A stretch of 39,912 nt of DNA from an uncultured Algibacter sp. GTDB lineage: Bacteria > Bacteroidota > Bacteroidia > Flavobacteriales > Flavobacteriaceae. Positions 9,071-18,464 of this stretch are shown piece after piece. The position numbers were made by a program, and so were the translations under genes. The notes below the pieces were generated by a model. The model was not told the DNA's origin and did not search any database. It was given only the letters and a program-made list of their open reading frames with translations. The stretch is from assembly GCA_938003745.1 (NCBI GenBank), contig CALKXS010000038.1, positions 1 to 39,912 of the forward strand, given 5' to 3'. Within the stretch, counting starts at the first letter, position 1. Each line of letters starts with the position of its first letter.

Positions 9071-10261
9071 CTAACTAGCACGCTTAGCGCGTTCCCAATT
9101 TACAGATTGAGAATTTTTCATATAACGAAAAAAGCCTAGTACCACAGATAGATTCATTATAAAAAAGTAATACGGCACAAATAACAATTTCACTTTTATA
9201 GATATATTTTCTAAAAACCATCCAATTAATGCGCTCACATAGAAAAGCATTTGTAGCCAAAATAACACTGAGTAAAGTCCAAAATATAAAAGTCCTTCAT
9301 GGTTTGCTAACGTAAATGACACGGGTATTAAAAGCAACAAACAAAGCGGTGTTAAAGTCCATCGTAATACCCTATGAGAAATATATTGAAAAGATAATGT
9401 TCCATATTTGAAAACATTAAGTAATGAGCTTAATCTAACTACAGACTGAATACCTCCTGCAGAAATTCTCACTTTTCTTTTTAACTCCTCTTTTACATTA
9501 GCTGAAGCTGATTCTATGGCATATGCTTCAGGGTCATATTGAATCGTGTACCCTTCTTGAGCTACTCTTAGTGATATGATAAAATCATCTAATAATGTGT
9601 CTTTTTCTACATGACGGTACAGCTCGGTTCTTATTGCAAATAACTCACCTGCAGCTCCAACTACAGAATATAATTCTGCATCCCATTTTTTTAATGTCGA
9701 TTCATATTTCCAATAAATACCTTCTCCAGCTCCAGATGCAACATCACTTTCTTTATCCGTAATTCTTTTTTCTCCAGAAACACAACCAACAGCAGGATTA
9801 CTAAATAAGTTAACTATACGTCTAATTGATTCTTTACCAAGGTTTGTGTTGGCATCACTAAAAATAACAATTGGTGTTTTAACAAAACCCATTCCTCGAT
9901 TCATAGCCCCAATTTTGCCGTTTCTTTCATCCAAATGATGCACCGTTGTGTTTAAATAACTCTTTACCAAATCTGGTGTCCCATCATCAGAGCCATCTGT
10001 AACCCAAACAATATTTAACTTATCTTTTGGATAATCTAGAGATAACGTATTTTTCATTTTTGCATCTACATAATCTTTTTCATTATATGCAGCAATAAAC
10101 AAGGTTACTTCGGGTTCATAAGACTCGTCCACTGCTACTTTTTTTCCAACTTTAAAAAACCTCCTGATTTTTATAATTGCATATAATAAAACACCGTACC
10201 CAACATATGTGTACACGATTACGAACAGAAATATCCAAAATAAAATTTTTAATGTATCCAT
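9071..10261 (-). CDS. Membrane glycosyltransferase, family 2
   Basis: A 396-residue processive-type GT2 enzyme. One N-terminal membrane segment (residues about 5-28) is followed by the GT-A domain with TLFIAAYNE, VTDGSDDGT, IFSDANT (DxD-like), and DDFIISLRVAQEG. The usual QxxRW position is occupied by KRKVRISAGG, a common variant. Three or four membrane segments follow from about residue 295. It probably adds or polymerises a sugar on the cytoplasmic face for the surface polysaccharide. It lies 9 bases behind the acyltransferase gene. Donor and acceptor cannot be told from sequence. Confidence 0.9.
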   Translation of the reverse strand: MDTLKILFWIFLFVIVYTYVGYGVLLYAIIKIRRFFKVGKKVAVDESYEPEVTLFIAAYNEKDYVDAKMKNTLSLDYPKDKLNIVWVTDGSDDGTPDLVKSYLNTTVHHLDERNGKIGAMNRGMGFVKTPIVIFSDANTNLGKESIRRIVNLFSNPAVGCVSGEKRITDKESDVASGAGEGIYWKYESTLKKWDAELYSVVGAAGELFAIRTELYRHVEKDTLLDDFIISLRVAQEGYTIQYDPEAYAIESASANVKEELKRKVRISAGGIQSVVRLSSLLNVFKYGTLSFQYISHRVLRWTLTPLCLLLLIPVSFTLANHEGLLYFGLYSVLFWLQMLFYVSALIGWFLENISIKVKLLFVPYYFFIMNLSVVLGFFRYMKNSQSVNWERAKRAS

Positions 10262-10270
10262 AATATATTT

Positions 10271-10885
10271 TTATACTTTTTCCCATTTTTGGGTATCGTG
10301 ATTATACTTTTTAATTACTCTTGCAGGATTACCTACTGCAACCGAATATGGCGGAATGTCTTTTGTAACAATGCTTCCTGCGGCAACTATACAGTGTTTT
10401 CCTATAGTAACTCCGGCTACAACAACTACATTTGCTCCAATCCAGGTCGCATCTTCAATTGTAATAGAATCTGTTGAAACACCTTGTACATGTATAGGTC
10501 TTGTAATATCCTCATAATTATGATTTAAACCAGAAAGAGTAATATTTTGCGCCAAACGAATATCATTTCCAATATTAACCGGTCCTATAATTGTATTACT
10601 TAAACCAACTTTTGTACGGTCTCCAATGATTACTGATCCAACACCATTATTAATTGCTGAAAAATCTTCAATAGTAGAATCAGTACCTAATTCAAATTTA
10701 TTCCATGGTACTACATCCATTCGAGTCCTTGGTCTAACAATAGATCCTTTTCCTTTTTTATGGTAAAAAGGATTTACAAACCATTTTATCCACAATCTAG
10801 GACGTGTTTGTTTTGGAATAAGAATAGACCAATGAACAAGCTTTTTCAAACTTTCGTTTGATTTTATTTTTTCTTTTAAGCCCAT
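10271..10885 (-). CDS. Hexapeptide-repeat acyltransferase
   Basis: A 204-residue left-handed beta-helix protein with hexapeptide repeats such as VIIGDRTKVGLSNTIIG, IEDATWIGANVVVVAG and TIGKHCIVAAGSIVTKDIPPYS. The end, VAVGNPARVIKKY, is typical of WcaF/maa-type O-acetyltransferases. The catalytic His is probably in LNHNYED. It most likely O-acetylates a sugar of the repeat unit. It overlaps the upstream glycosyltransferase by 10 bases. No membrane segment is visible. Confidence 0.9.
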   Translation of the reverse strand: MGLKEKIKSNESLKKLVHWSILIPKQTRPRLWIKWFVNPFYHKKGKGSIVRPRTRMDVVPWNKFELGTDSTIEDFSAINNGVGSVIIGDRTKVGLSNTIIGPVNIGNDIRLAQNITLSGLNHNYEDITRPIHVQGVSTDSITIEDATWIGANVVVVAGVTIGKHCIVAAGSIVTKDIPPYSVAVGNPARVIKKYNHDTQKWEKV

Positions 10886-12090
10886 TCTATTCTATGTTTT
10901 GTTGCTTTGGTTATTGAATTATAAATAGTTTTAACATTGTTTTCCCAAGTATGGCTTTTTGCAAATTCCATTCTATTTTCAGCCAATTCCTTTGAATTTT
11001 CTTTTAAACCTTTCTCTGCTAAAGTTATATATTCCTCTTTTGAGGAAGCTAAATAAACATAATCATTAAACATGTTCATTGCTTTTGTTTGTGTAGCTAA
11101 AATAGGTTTTCCCATTGCTAGATACTCATCAATTTTTCTTGGGTAATTCCCAATAGTTAAATTATTAGTTAACTGAGGGTTTGTTGCTACATCAAAGCCT
11201 TTTACATAATTTGGTAATTCTGAAGCTTCTTTTCTACCTAAAAAATATACATTATTCAAATTATGAAGATTTGACTTTTTAAAATCATCATCTTCGGGTC
11301 CTACTAAAACAACACTCCAATCTTTTCTTTGGTTGGCTATATATTCTATTAAATCTATATCTAGCCTTAAAGTAGTTAAAGAGCCTACATAACCTATTAC
11401 TGGTTGTGGTATATTATTAAACTCTTCAGGCACCTTAATAGAACCATCCACATCACTAAACAAAGACACATCACACCCTTGACCAACCATATAACTGTGA
11501 TCATTAATATGAGAACACATTTCTTCAAAAAACTCAGAATTAGTTAAAATCACATCTGCCTTTTTTACAACTTCTGGCTCCATACGTTCTCCATGTTTTT
11601 GCCAATATGGTACTTTTACCAAATAATCTCTCATATAATATGCATAAACCTTTGGTTGTAAAAATTCTTTTAAATGAAGCCCTAAAAACATAGAACTATC
11701 ATTAAATAGAATTACATTTTTAAAATCTAATCTTGATGCAGCAGACTTAATATCTGTAGAAAACAAGCGAGAATTCCTTTTATTTAGCATTTTAAATATA
11801 GCATGAGACCCAATCCAATTAATAGACTCTACCATATTTTTAGGATACAAATTCCATAAATTTGGAGCTATTTCAACTAAATCATCTTCCTCTCCTTTTT
11901 TTATTCTTATACGTTTTTGAATTTTCTCTTTATGCTTTTCTTTTCCCATAGTAGACCTGTCCATAGGTGGATTGACATATAATACACGATTATTCTTAGC
12001 AAACTCTCGTGCTATATTTTTACAATTACTACCTATTTCTATATCCCAAGCTTGTATTCCTACAACTATAATATCTTTACCCTTAATCAT
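10876..12090 (-). CDS. Glycosyltransferase, GT-B type
   Basis: A GT-B fold glycosyltransferase of 404 residues from the ATG at 12090; the frame also opens at TTG 12099, which is less likely. The start of the protein, DIIVVGIQAWDIEIGSN, and the later VIGYVGSLTT, WSVVLVGPED and KIDEYLAMGKPILATQ fit the family that includes TuaH-like enzymes of polysaccharide clusters. The acidic E-x7-E motif is degenerate (IDEYLAMGKPI). It overlaps the end of the upstream glycosyltransferase by eight bases. Specificity is unknown. Confidence 0.87.
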   Translation of the reverse strand: MIKGKDIIVVGIQAWDIEIGSNCKNIAREFAKNNRVLYVNPPMDRSTMGKEKHKEKIQKRIRIKKGEEDDLVEIAPNLWNLYPKNMVESINWIGSHAIFKMLNKRNSRLFSTDIKSAASRLDFKNVILFNDSSMFLGLHLKEFLQPKVYAYYMRDYLVKVPYWQKHGERMEPEVVKKADVILTNSEFFEEMCSHINDHSYMVGQGCDVSLFSDVDGSIKVPEEFNNIPQPVIGYVGSLTTLRLDIDLIEYIANQRKDWSVVLVGPEDDDFKKSNLHNLNNVYFLGRKEASELPNYVKGFDVATNPQLTNNLTIGNYPRKIDEYLAMGKPILATQTKAMNMFNDYVYLASSKEEYITLAEKGLKENSKELAENRMEFAKSHTWENNVKTIYNSITKATKHRIEWA

Positions 12091-13240
12091 GAGATTCAAT
12101 TTTTATTTCGTTATACAATCCTAAAACTTCTTTAGCCATATTTTTCCAAGAAAACATCTTGCTTCTACTTAATCCTTTCTTTTTAAGCTCTTCACAATAA
12201 CTTTCATCATTTAAAATTTTAATAATTCCTTCTGTTATTTCTTCAGGCTTAAATGGATCTATAATATGAGCGGCACCTCCTGATACTTCTGGCATTGAAG
12301 ACGTGTTTGAAGTAATCACAGGAACACCACAAGCCATGGCTTCTAACATGGGAATACCAAAACTTTCGCGCAATGATGGGTATAAAAAAATAGAACTTAA
12401 TGAATAAATAACAGGAAGATCTGTATTAACTACATACCCTGTGAGTACAATTTTATCTATAAGACCTTTATCTCCAATTTCATTCAGAATTTTTTCTAAT
12501 TCATTTCTATCATAATCTAGCATTACTAGTTTATAATCTAAGTTTGTTTCTGTTAAAAAACTTGAGAAAGCTTCAAGTGTCCCTTTAGTATTCTTCTTTG
12601 GATCTGTATTTCCTAAAAAGAAGAAATATTTTTCTGGTAAATTATATAATTCTTTTACTCGCTTAAGTTCTTCAACATCTGCAATTGGTTGAAAATGCTC
12701 ACTAACTCCATTATAAATGGCTTCTAATTTATTTTTTTCATTAACCTCAAAAAAATCTGCTATTCTATTTTTTTCAAAATGAGAAACTGTTATAACTTTT
12801 TTACTTTTTTTCATCACGCGAGGCACAATTAATTTTCTATATATGTTTCCAAATTTTTGATATGGAGTTGCACTACCAGAAAGTATTTTAGCATAGTTAC
12901 TTTCCATATAAATAATATCATGAAGTGTAGTCACTAAAGGCATATCACAATTAAAAGGCGCAGTATTACTTGTACAATGTAAAATATCACAACCATATTC
13001 TTTAGCTGCTCTTGGTAATACAAATTGCTCCCATGTAGGATAAGAACCTCCTTCTAATTCAATAATCTTAAAATTTGAAGTTTCTTTTAATACAGAACTA
13101 TCTTCATCTGGTTTTATAAAGATGTAATACTCATTTTCTTTATCTATAGTTTGAAGGTTTTTAATAAGCTCTAAAGCCACCATATCCATACCATGTTTTT
13201 TTCTACGAAAAAGTCTTTGTCCTTCTATTCCTATTATCAT
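12083..13240 (-). CDS. Glycosyltransferase family 4
   Basis: A 385-residue retaining GT4 enzyme. The N-terminal half has LHCTSNTAPF, LVTTLHDI and VITVSHFEKNRI, and the C-terminal nucleotide-binding half has YFFFLGNTDPKKNTKGT and ESFGIPMLEAMACGVPV, the E-x7-E signature. It would transfer a sugar from a nucleotide donor to the lipid-linked repeat unit in the cytoplasm. An 86-base gap without a feature precedes it; it overlaps the next gene. Confidence 0.93.
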   Translation of the reverse strand: MIIGIEGQRLFRRKKHGMDMVALELIKNLQTIDKENEYYIFIKPDEDSSVLKETSNFKIIELEGGSYPTWEQFVLPRAAKEYGCDILHCTSNTAPFNCDMPLVTTLHDIIYMESNYAKILSGSATPYQKFGNIYRKLIVPRVMKKSKKVITVSHFEKNRIADFFEVNEKNKLEAIYNGVSEHFQPIADVEELKRVKELYNLPEKYFFFLGNTDPKKNTKGTLEAFSSFLTETNLDYKLVMLDYDRNELEKILNEIGDKGLIDKIVLTGYVVNTDLPVIYSLSSIFLYPSLRESFGIPMLEAMACGVPVITSNTSSMPEVSGGAAHIIDPFKPEEITEGIIKILNDESYCEELKKKGLSRSKMFSWKNMAKEVLGLYNEIKIESHD

Positions 13241-13326
13241 AATATATTATTTTTCTTATTTTAAAAACTTTTAATCCGAATTGTAAAACACTTAATCTTT
13301 ATTGAATTCGATTTTAAGCAAAAAAA

Positions 13327-14520
13327 TTAGTCTATGTTTTTTGTTACTGATGTATGTTGGGTATGAATAAATGTTTTATTTGCACCTTTAATTTTTAATA
13401 AAGACAATAACATCATTAACATCCCTTTTGGTAAACTAGCAAGAGCTTGTAACGTTTTATAATTATAAAATGAACGAGGTACAGAAAACACGAATGAAAG
13501 AACACATGCTACGTTTAATAGTATCCAGTAAGAAATCATCATTTGATTATTTAATAAACTATTTGAAATGATAAACCCAATGCTAAATAGTATAACTGCT
13601 CCTATTAATAAGACTCTTGGTGGTTGAATAAACTGTATGGCTTTATCAAAATAATCTACGTTTCCTTTTAAAAATAAATGTTTTATTGCTGCTAAAATAT
13701 CTTTCCTAAAATAATGAAACTGTGCAGATAACCATCTACGTCTTTGGTTTCCAAAAACCTCAGCTTTTTGTACTTTCTCGTCATAAACAACCGCATCATC
13801 TAAATAAACTATGCTATGACCTTCTTTTAGCATTTTTAATTCTATTTCTTTATCAAAACCACCAACAGCAGTTACAGAAGACATAAGTGACTTAAAGTAA
13901 TTATATTTAAACGCCATTCCTGATCCAATAATAGCAGAAGACAATCCTAATACTCTGTGACCTTTTCTAAAAATACTATTGTTTATCTCTTCACTCACAG
14001 CATCCAATACGGCCCAAGAATTATTTACATTTTTTGCTGTACGATGCCCTTGAACAGCTATAACATCATGTTCAAATACTGCATTAATTTTCTTTAAAAA
14101 ACCACCTGCCATAACATTATCTGCATCTAAAACTACAGCTATATCATAATCATTATTAAGAGCAGCCATAGCACTATTTAAAGCTTTAGATTTAGTACTC
14201 TTTTCAAAACTAACTTCAATTAATTTTACTGACAATGTTTTTAAAGCTTGTAAAGTATTGTCTTTAAAGGAGTCTGCTATAATAACCACATCAAAAAGAT
14301 TTGTTGGGTATTCCTGCTCTAAAGCTTGTTTTGCTACTTCTATAATGACCTCATCTTCCTTATACCCAGGAATAAGGACTGCTATTTTTCTCATATTTCC
14401 ATTATCAGAATAAGGTTTCTGAACATAAAAAAGGCTAGCTATAGAAAATATAAAGATATACAAAGTAGCTAATCCTAATAGGCTAAGTATAATAATTTGA
14501 ACTAGATTAAATATTTCCAT
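13327..14520 (-). CDS. Membrane glycosyltransferase, family 2
   Basis: A 397-residue GT2 enzyme with an N-terminal membrane helix (residues about 8-30), the GT-A motifs VLIPGYKEDE, VVLDADNVM (DxD), and QRRRWLSAQFHYF (a clear QxxRW), then two or three membrane helices from about residue 300. This is cellulose synthase-like architecture. It probably builds or extends the polysaccharide backbone or repeat unit. It lies 86 bases from each neighbour, a little more separate than other genes of the cluster. Confidence 0.9.
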   Translation of the reverse strand: MEIFNLVQIIILSLLGLATLYIFIFSIASLFYVQKPYSDNGNMRKIAVLIPGYKEDEVIIEVAKQALEQEYPTNLFDVVIIADSFKDNTLQALKTLSVKLIEVSFEKSTKSKALNSAMAALNNDYDIAVVLDADNVMAGGFLKKINAVFEHDVIAVQGHRTAKNVNNSWAVLDAVSEEINNSIFRKGHRVLGLSSAIIGSGMAFKYNYFKSLMSSVTAVGGFDKEIELKMLKEGHSIVYLDDAVVYDEKVQKAEVFGNQRRRWLSAQFHYFRKDILAAIKHLFLKGNVDYFDKAIQFIQPPRVLLIGAVILFSIGFIISNSLLNNQMMISYWILLNVACVLSFVFSVPRSFYNYKTLQALASLPKGMLMMLLSLLKIKGANKTFIHTQHTSVTKNID

Positions 14521-14606
14521 AATAAATTATTCTTTGTAGATGGGGGTTTCTTATTTTATTATTTAATAATTGCTTATGTATTACTAAATTATTTGCTTTC
14601 TTATGA

Positions 14607-15542
14607 CTATAATAGTCTTACTTTATCTCTTATTTTTAAAGCGTATTTACGTAAAAAAGGAAGATGTTTTCCACTTTTAATATTATACATTAAAGATTCA
14701 GATTCAAAAATCATTTCAAAATTAGCTGTACACAAAACTGGCTTTTTAGATATTCTATTTATCTCTACAGCTTGATTATACTCACTCTCAATAAAAAGCA
14801 CATATGGTTTAGACATATAAGCTTTAGCCTTGTGCCCTCCATGATTATTTGCTTTCTGCCTTGCTGCCATATCTGGTAAATCTAGCATAACAAGATCGTT
14901 ATACTTAATGTTATTTGCAGCCAACCATATTTCTGTTTCCTTTCTATACTTCTCTAAACGGGAGGTTACAATGGTTCCTATTTTACTGCCTGGAATAAAT
15001 AATGGTGATGCATTTAAAATAAAGTCTATATATTTTTCGCCATCATCATTTTGCTCTGGAGCAGGGTCTGCACATAAAACCCCATCAATATCAAAACACG
15101 CTTTTTCTAAAGTAGTGTGATTAAGTATATTCCATTGAAAATATCTAGGTAATGCAACAGTTTCAAAACAATAGTCCACCATTTTTTCCTTACCTGGCAC
15201 GACATATATAGCACTATATTTTATATCAAATTTACCTTCTAAGTGTTTTAGCGTTTCTTTACATTCAATCATTGCAGATCCAGATGCAATACTATCATCT
15301 ACTACCAAAACCTTTTTACAATTTCCATCTTCAAAAAACTGACTTCTTGCTCCTGCTTTGTATATGTATCCATTCAAAAAAGAGTGAATATCTGTATATG
15401 GTTTATTAAGATATAATGCTAATAGATTTGCTGGAAGCATACCACTTCTTGGAACCCCGACTATTAAATCAAAATCGCGAGGAATAATACTTAATTTTTG
15501 TAATATGGTATTATTTAAATCTTTTATATTTCTGTAATTCAT
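14607..15542 (-). CDS. Phosphoribosyltransferase-HAD phosphatase fusion
   Basis: A 311-residue two-domain protein. Residues 1 to about 145 form a type I phosphoribosyltransferase domain with the PRPP loop VLVVDDSIASGSAM (residues 78-91) and VGVPRSGMLPANL upstream of it. Residues about 147-290 are a haloacid dehalogenase-type phosphatase: DIDGVLC (Asp151, Asp153) is motif I, IVTSR motif II, and FIESE an acidic motif IV. The gene sits inside a polysaccharide locus between a glycosyltransferase and the polymerase. Dual-domain enzymes that transfer phosphoribose from PRPP to a glycan and then remove the 5-phosphate are known from ribofuranose-containing O antigens; this protein has the same two activities predicted, although its PRPP motif is more canonical than I recall for those. 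Nucleotide salvage is the alternative. Confidence 0.82.
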   Translation of the reverse strand: MNYRNIKDLNNTILQKLSIIPRDFDLIVGVPRSGMLPANLLALYLNKPYTDIHSFLNGYIYKAGARSQFFEDGNCKKVLVVDDSIASGSAMIECKETLKHLEGKFDIKYSAIYVVPGKEKMVDYCFETVALPRYFQWNILNHTTLEKACFDIDGVLCADPAPEQNDDGEKYIDFILNASPLFIPGSKIGTIVTSRLEKYRKETEIWLAANNIKYNDLVMLDLPDMAARQKANNHGGHKAKAYMSKPYVLFIESEYNQAVEINRISKKPVLCTANFEMIFESESLMYNIKSGKHLPFLRKYALKIRDKVRLL

Positions 15543-15585
15543 AATGTTAAGCTTTAAGGTTCTTGATTGGGGCTTATTCTTTATA

Positions 15586-17064
15586 TTATACTGGAATTAA
15601 TTCTACTACTTTCTCTACTTCAGGCGGTTCAAAAGTTTCTGGATTAGACATTATTGCCATACATGCATAAATTATTAAAGATGTAGGCATTCCTCCAAAT
15701 ATCGCATTACCATAAGAAGCTAACATAACTCCTGCCATTCCTGATATTAAGGCTCCAATTTTTAGCTTTGTTATGGGGTCTCGTATTTTAAACATGACTT
15801 TATAAGATGCTTTTCCTATAACATAAAACAAAACAAATAAGTGAAATATTAATCCTATAATTCCTAATTCTGCCCATATTAAAACATACCAACTATCTGT
15901 AGCTACATGAGAAAGAAAAGCATTGGGTAAAAAACGCTGTGCTTTATCTCCTGCATGCCCAATACCTCCACCAAATGGCCTAGAAGCAAGATATCCTTTA
16001 AGAATTTTTTGATTATCAAGCCTAACTTGTAATGATTTATTATTAGGATCAAAAGCGCCTCGCATTCGTCTTATTTGGTCATTGCCATTACCTATCATTG
16101 TAAATTTGAAAAAGATAAATAGCATAAGAACTCCTATTACACCAATACTTAATATTTTTACGTTTTTACTTAAAACAAAATAGGTCATAAAACCTGCAAA
16201 AGGTACTGCAATTGCTCCTCTTGTTCCAGATATCATCATACCATACAAGCCTAATACACCAACTGTTATAAAGAAAATTTTAGGCAAGCCTTTTTTAGTC
16301 ATAGAATAAATTATAGCTACTACTCCTGAAAATCCTTGATTTGCACCAAACTGACCTGCGTCACTGAAAAATGAAAAAATTCTTAGCTTACCAAATAGTA
16401 TATGTGTTTCTGCTCCTCCTCCGTCTAACCATGCCTGTTCAGCTGCATCAACCCCAATAAATAACTGCATCATTCCTTTAAGCGTAGCAATTATAGAAAA
16501 CGTGCCCCATACATATAAAAACACATCCAACCTTCTATTTGTATTAATAAGCATAAAGGTTAGTATTATAAAAAACAAAAAATAAAACCCTATACCTCTA
16601 CCTGCTATCCACGCTTCTATACTACGAGCTTCTGGATTCACTATTTGGAATATACAGTAGCCTAACCATATAGCTGCCAATATTGTTAAATCTTTGTTTG
16701 CAGGAGACCAATCTACCCGTACCTTAAATCTAGAAAACAAAATAGCTAAGAAAGTTAAAATTAACGTTCCGTCAATACCAAAACCTAAAGGTAACCCCTT
16801 GACATAACGCCCTATACCTAGTAATACAAAATTAAGTCCTATTGCGGTATAGAACCCGAATATTGGGTTTGTAAACAATAAATAAATATAAATAGCACCG
16901 AAAAAAAGAGCTACTAAAAGACCTGCTCCTGCTATTTTCATTTTTGCTATTATTATTGCAAATAAAGCGACTCCAATAAACAACAATACAATTCCTTTGG
17001 GTTTTGCTATGCTAGCAGAACCCGTTTTATCTTCAAAAGGATTTATGTTATTATTATCAATCAT
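15586..17064 (-). CDS. O-antigen polymerase/ligase-like membrane protein (Wzy candidate)
   Basis: A 492-residue integral membrane protein with about eleven to thirteen hydrophobic helices and a large loop around residues 340-395 containing RPFGGGIGHAGD, in the position of the Wzy_C/O-antigen ligase loop. Given a flippase and a Wzc-like protein directly upstream, it is the likely polymerase. Its ATG overlaps the last base of the flippase stop (TAATG), so translation is coupled. Polymerase and ligase cannot be told apart by sequence alone. Confidence 0.85.
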   Translation of the reverse strand: MIDNNNINPFEDKTGSASIAKPKGIVLLFIGVALFAIIIAKMKIAGAGLLVALFFGAIYIYLLFTNPIFGFYTAIGLNFVLLGIGRYVKGLPLGFGIDGTLILTFLAILFSRFKVRVDWSPANKDLTILAAIWLGYCIFQIVNPEARSIEAWIAGRGIGFYFLFFIILTFMLINTNRRLDVFLYVWGTFSIIATLKGMMQLFIGVDAAEQAWLDGGGAETHILFGKLRIFSFFSDAGQFGANQGFSGVVAIIYSMTKKGLPKIFFITVGVLGLYGMMISGTRGAIAVPFAGFMTYFVLSKNVKILSIGVIGVLMLFIFFKFTMIGNGNDQIRRMRGAFDPNNKSLQVRLDNQKILKGYLASRPFGGGIGHAGDKAQRFLPNAFLSHVATDSWYVLIWAELGIIGLIFHLFVLFYVIGKASYKVMFKIRDPITKLKIGALISGMAGVMLASYGNAIFGGMPTSLIIYACMAIMSNPETFEPPEVEKVVELIPV

Positions 17065-18452
17065 TAATTCACTTTTTTATTCATCTTACCATAATTAGCA
17101 TAACGATTATTGGTTGCCTTATTAAAAAGCTCTTTATAAAATTTTATTCCGCTAGAAAAAATGTCTCGGTAAGACAATGTTAACTCTCTATTTAAAAAGT
17201 ACATTCCCATCCATATACCTATTAAAGTAAAGGCTATTGAAGCTACTGCAACTAAGATTAAAGATTTAAAAACAAAAATGGCAATCAAATCTCCTATAAC
17301 ATTTGATATAACCATAAAGAAGACTTTAATGGCGTTAATATTTGGTTTATTAATACTATCTAAGGCTATTCCTGTCATTCTATCAATTGGCAGCAATAAT
17401 CCATAAATAGAAAAGACCTTAACTATATTTACTACATTAAACCCTGTTACAGGGGCTACAGCAATGTATTGATCTCCAGAAAGGGCAAGTACCAAGAAAT
17501 CTGCGAAAACGAAAGTAAACAAGCTCATTCCTATAAATAAATAAGTTAATGCTCCAGAATAAGTATAAAATAAGCTCTTAACTTCTTCTACTCGTCCTTG
17601 AACACTAGCTTTAGACATTTTAGGAAATGCTGTAGCTACAAAACTACGCAAAGGAATTTGTTGTAATTCTGTAAGTTTTAATGGAATACTATAAAGCGCA
17701 ACTGCTGCACTTCCTAATGGACTTAAACTAATAATTAAAGTATCTGCACTTCTTAATAAATTTGTACCTATTAATGTGAAAGTTGTATATTTTCCAAAAT
17801 CTAATAATACTTTATTAGTTGCTTTAGTTGCTTTAACTATATATTTTGTTCCATCCCAACCTAAAATAACACTTACTGTTGATGTAATTGCATTTATAAT
17901 AAGTAATGCTATTACTAATTGAGTTAATGTTATTTCTATAAAAAAGAAATTAATTATAATTACTAGAAAAAACAATCCGTTATTTATTGCTTTTATAGCT
18001 AATATTTTTCCATATTTTCTATCTGCTTGTAATACCACCAAAGCATTGTTCCATGGTAAATTTAAAAAAGCCAATACTGGGTACCATTCAAAAAACAATT
18101 TATAACCAGAATTACTAATTGCCTCATTAAAAAATGTATTACATAAAACTAAAATAATTGCTATTAATATAGTGGTTCCTAACCCAATTAAAGCATTAGA
18201 ACCTATTAGCTTTTCTCTTGAAGATTCGTCTGCTCCAGATAAATATCTAATTAAGCCAGTATTAGTAATACCAAATCTAAACATTTCTACAAAAGATCCT
18301 CCAGTAATAAACAATACCCATTCTCCAAAAACATCTAATGACAAGCTTCTTGCTAGTAAACCAAAACCAGCAATACCAAAAATTGCAATAACAACATTTC
18401 CTGATAAAGACAGAAAATTATCTTCTTGCACAATTTTTTTAAGCTTTTCCAT
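17064..18452 (-). CDS. Polysaccharide flippase (Wzx/RfbX-like)
   Basis: A 462-residue protein with about twelve to fourteen membrane helices of the MOP/polysaccharide-transporter type. The N-terminus, NVVIAIFGIAGFGLLARSL, and the middle region DFGKYTTFTLIGTNLLRSAD are typical of Wzx-like proteins. It would move the undecaprenyl-linked repeat unit across the inner membrane. It lies 12 bases behind the Wzc-like gene and overlaps the polymerase by one base. Confidence 0.88.
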   Translation of the reverse strand: MEKLKKIVQEDNFLSLSGNVVIAIFGIAGFGLLARSLSLDVFGEWVLFITGGSFVEMFRFGITNTGLIRYLSGADESSREKLIGSNALIGLGTTILIAIILVLCNTFFNEAISNSGYKLFFEWYPVLAFLNLPWNNALVVLQADRKYGKILAIKAINNGLFFLVIIINFFFIEITLTQLVIALLIINAITSTVSVILGWDGTKYIVKATKATNKVLLDFGKYTTFTLIGTNLLRSADTLIISLSPLGSAAVALYSIPLKLTELQQIPLRSFVATAFPKMSKASVQGRVEEVKSLFYTYSGALTYLFIGMSLFTFVFADFLVLALSGDQYIAVAPVTGFNVVNIVKVFSIYGLLLPIDRMTGIALDSINKPNINAIKVFFMVISNVIGDLIAIFVFKSLILVAVASIAFTLIGIWMGMYFLNRELTLSYRDIFSSGIKFYKELFNKATNNRYANYGKMNKKVN

Positions 18453-18464
18453 TTGGTATATAAT

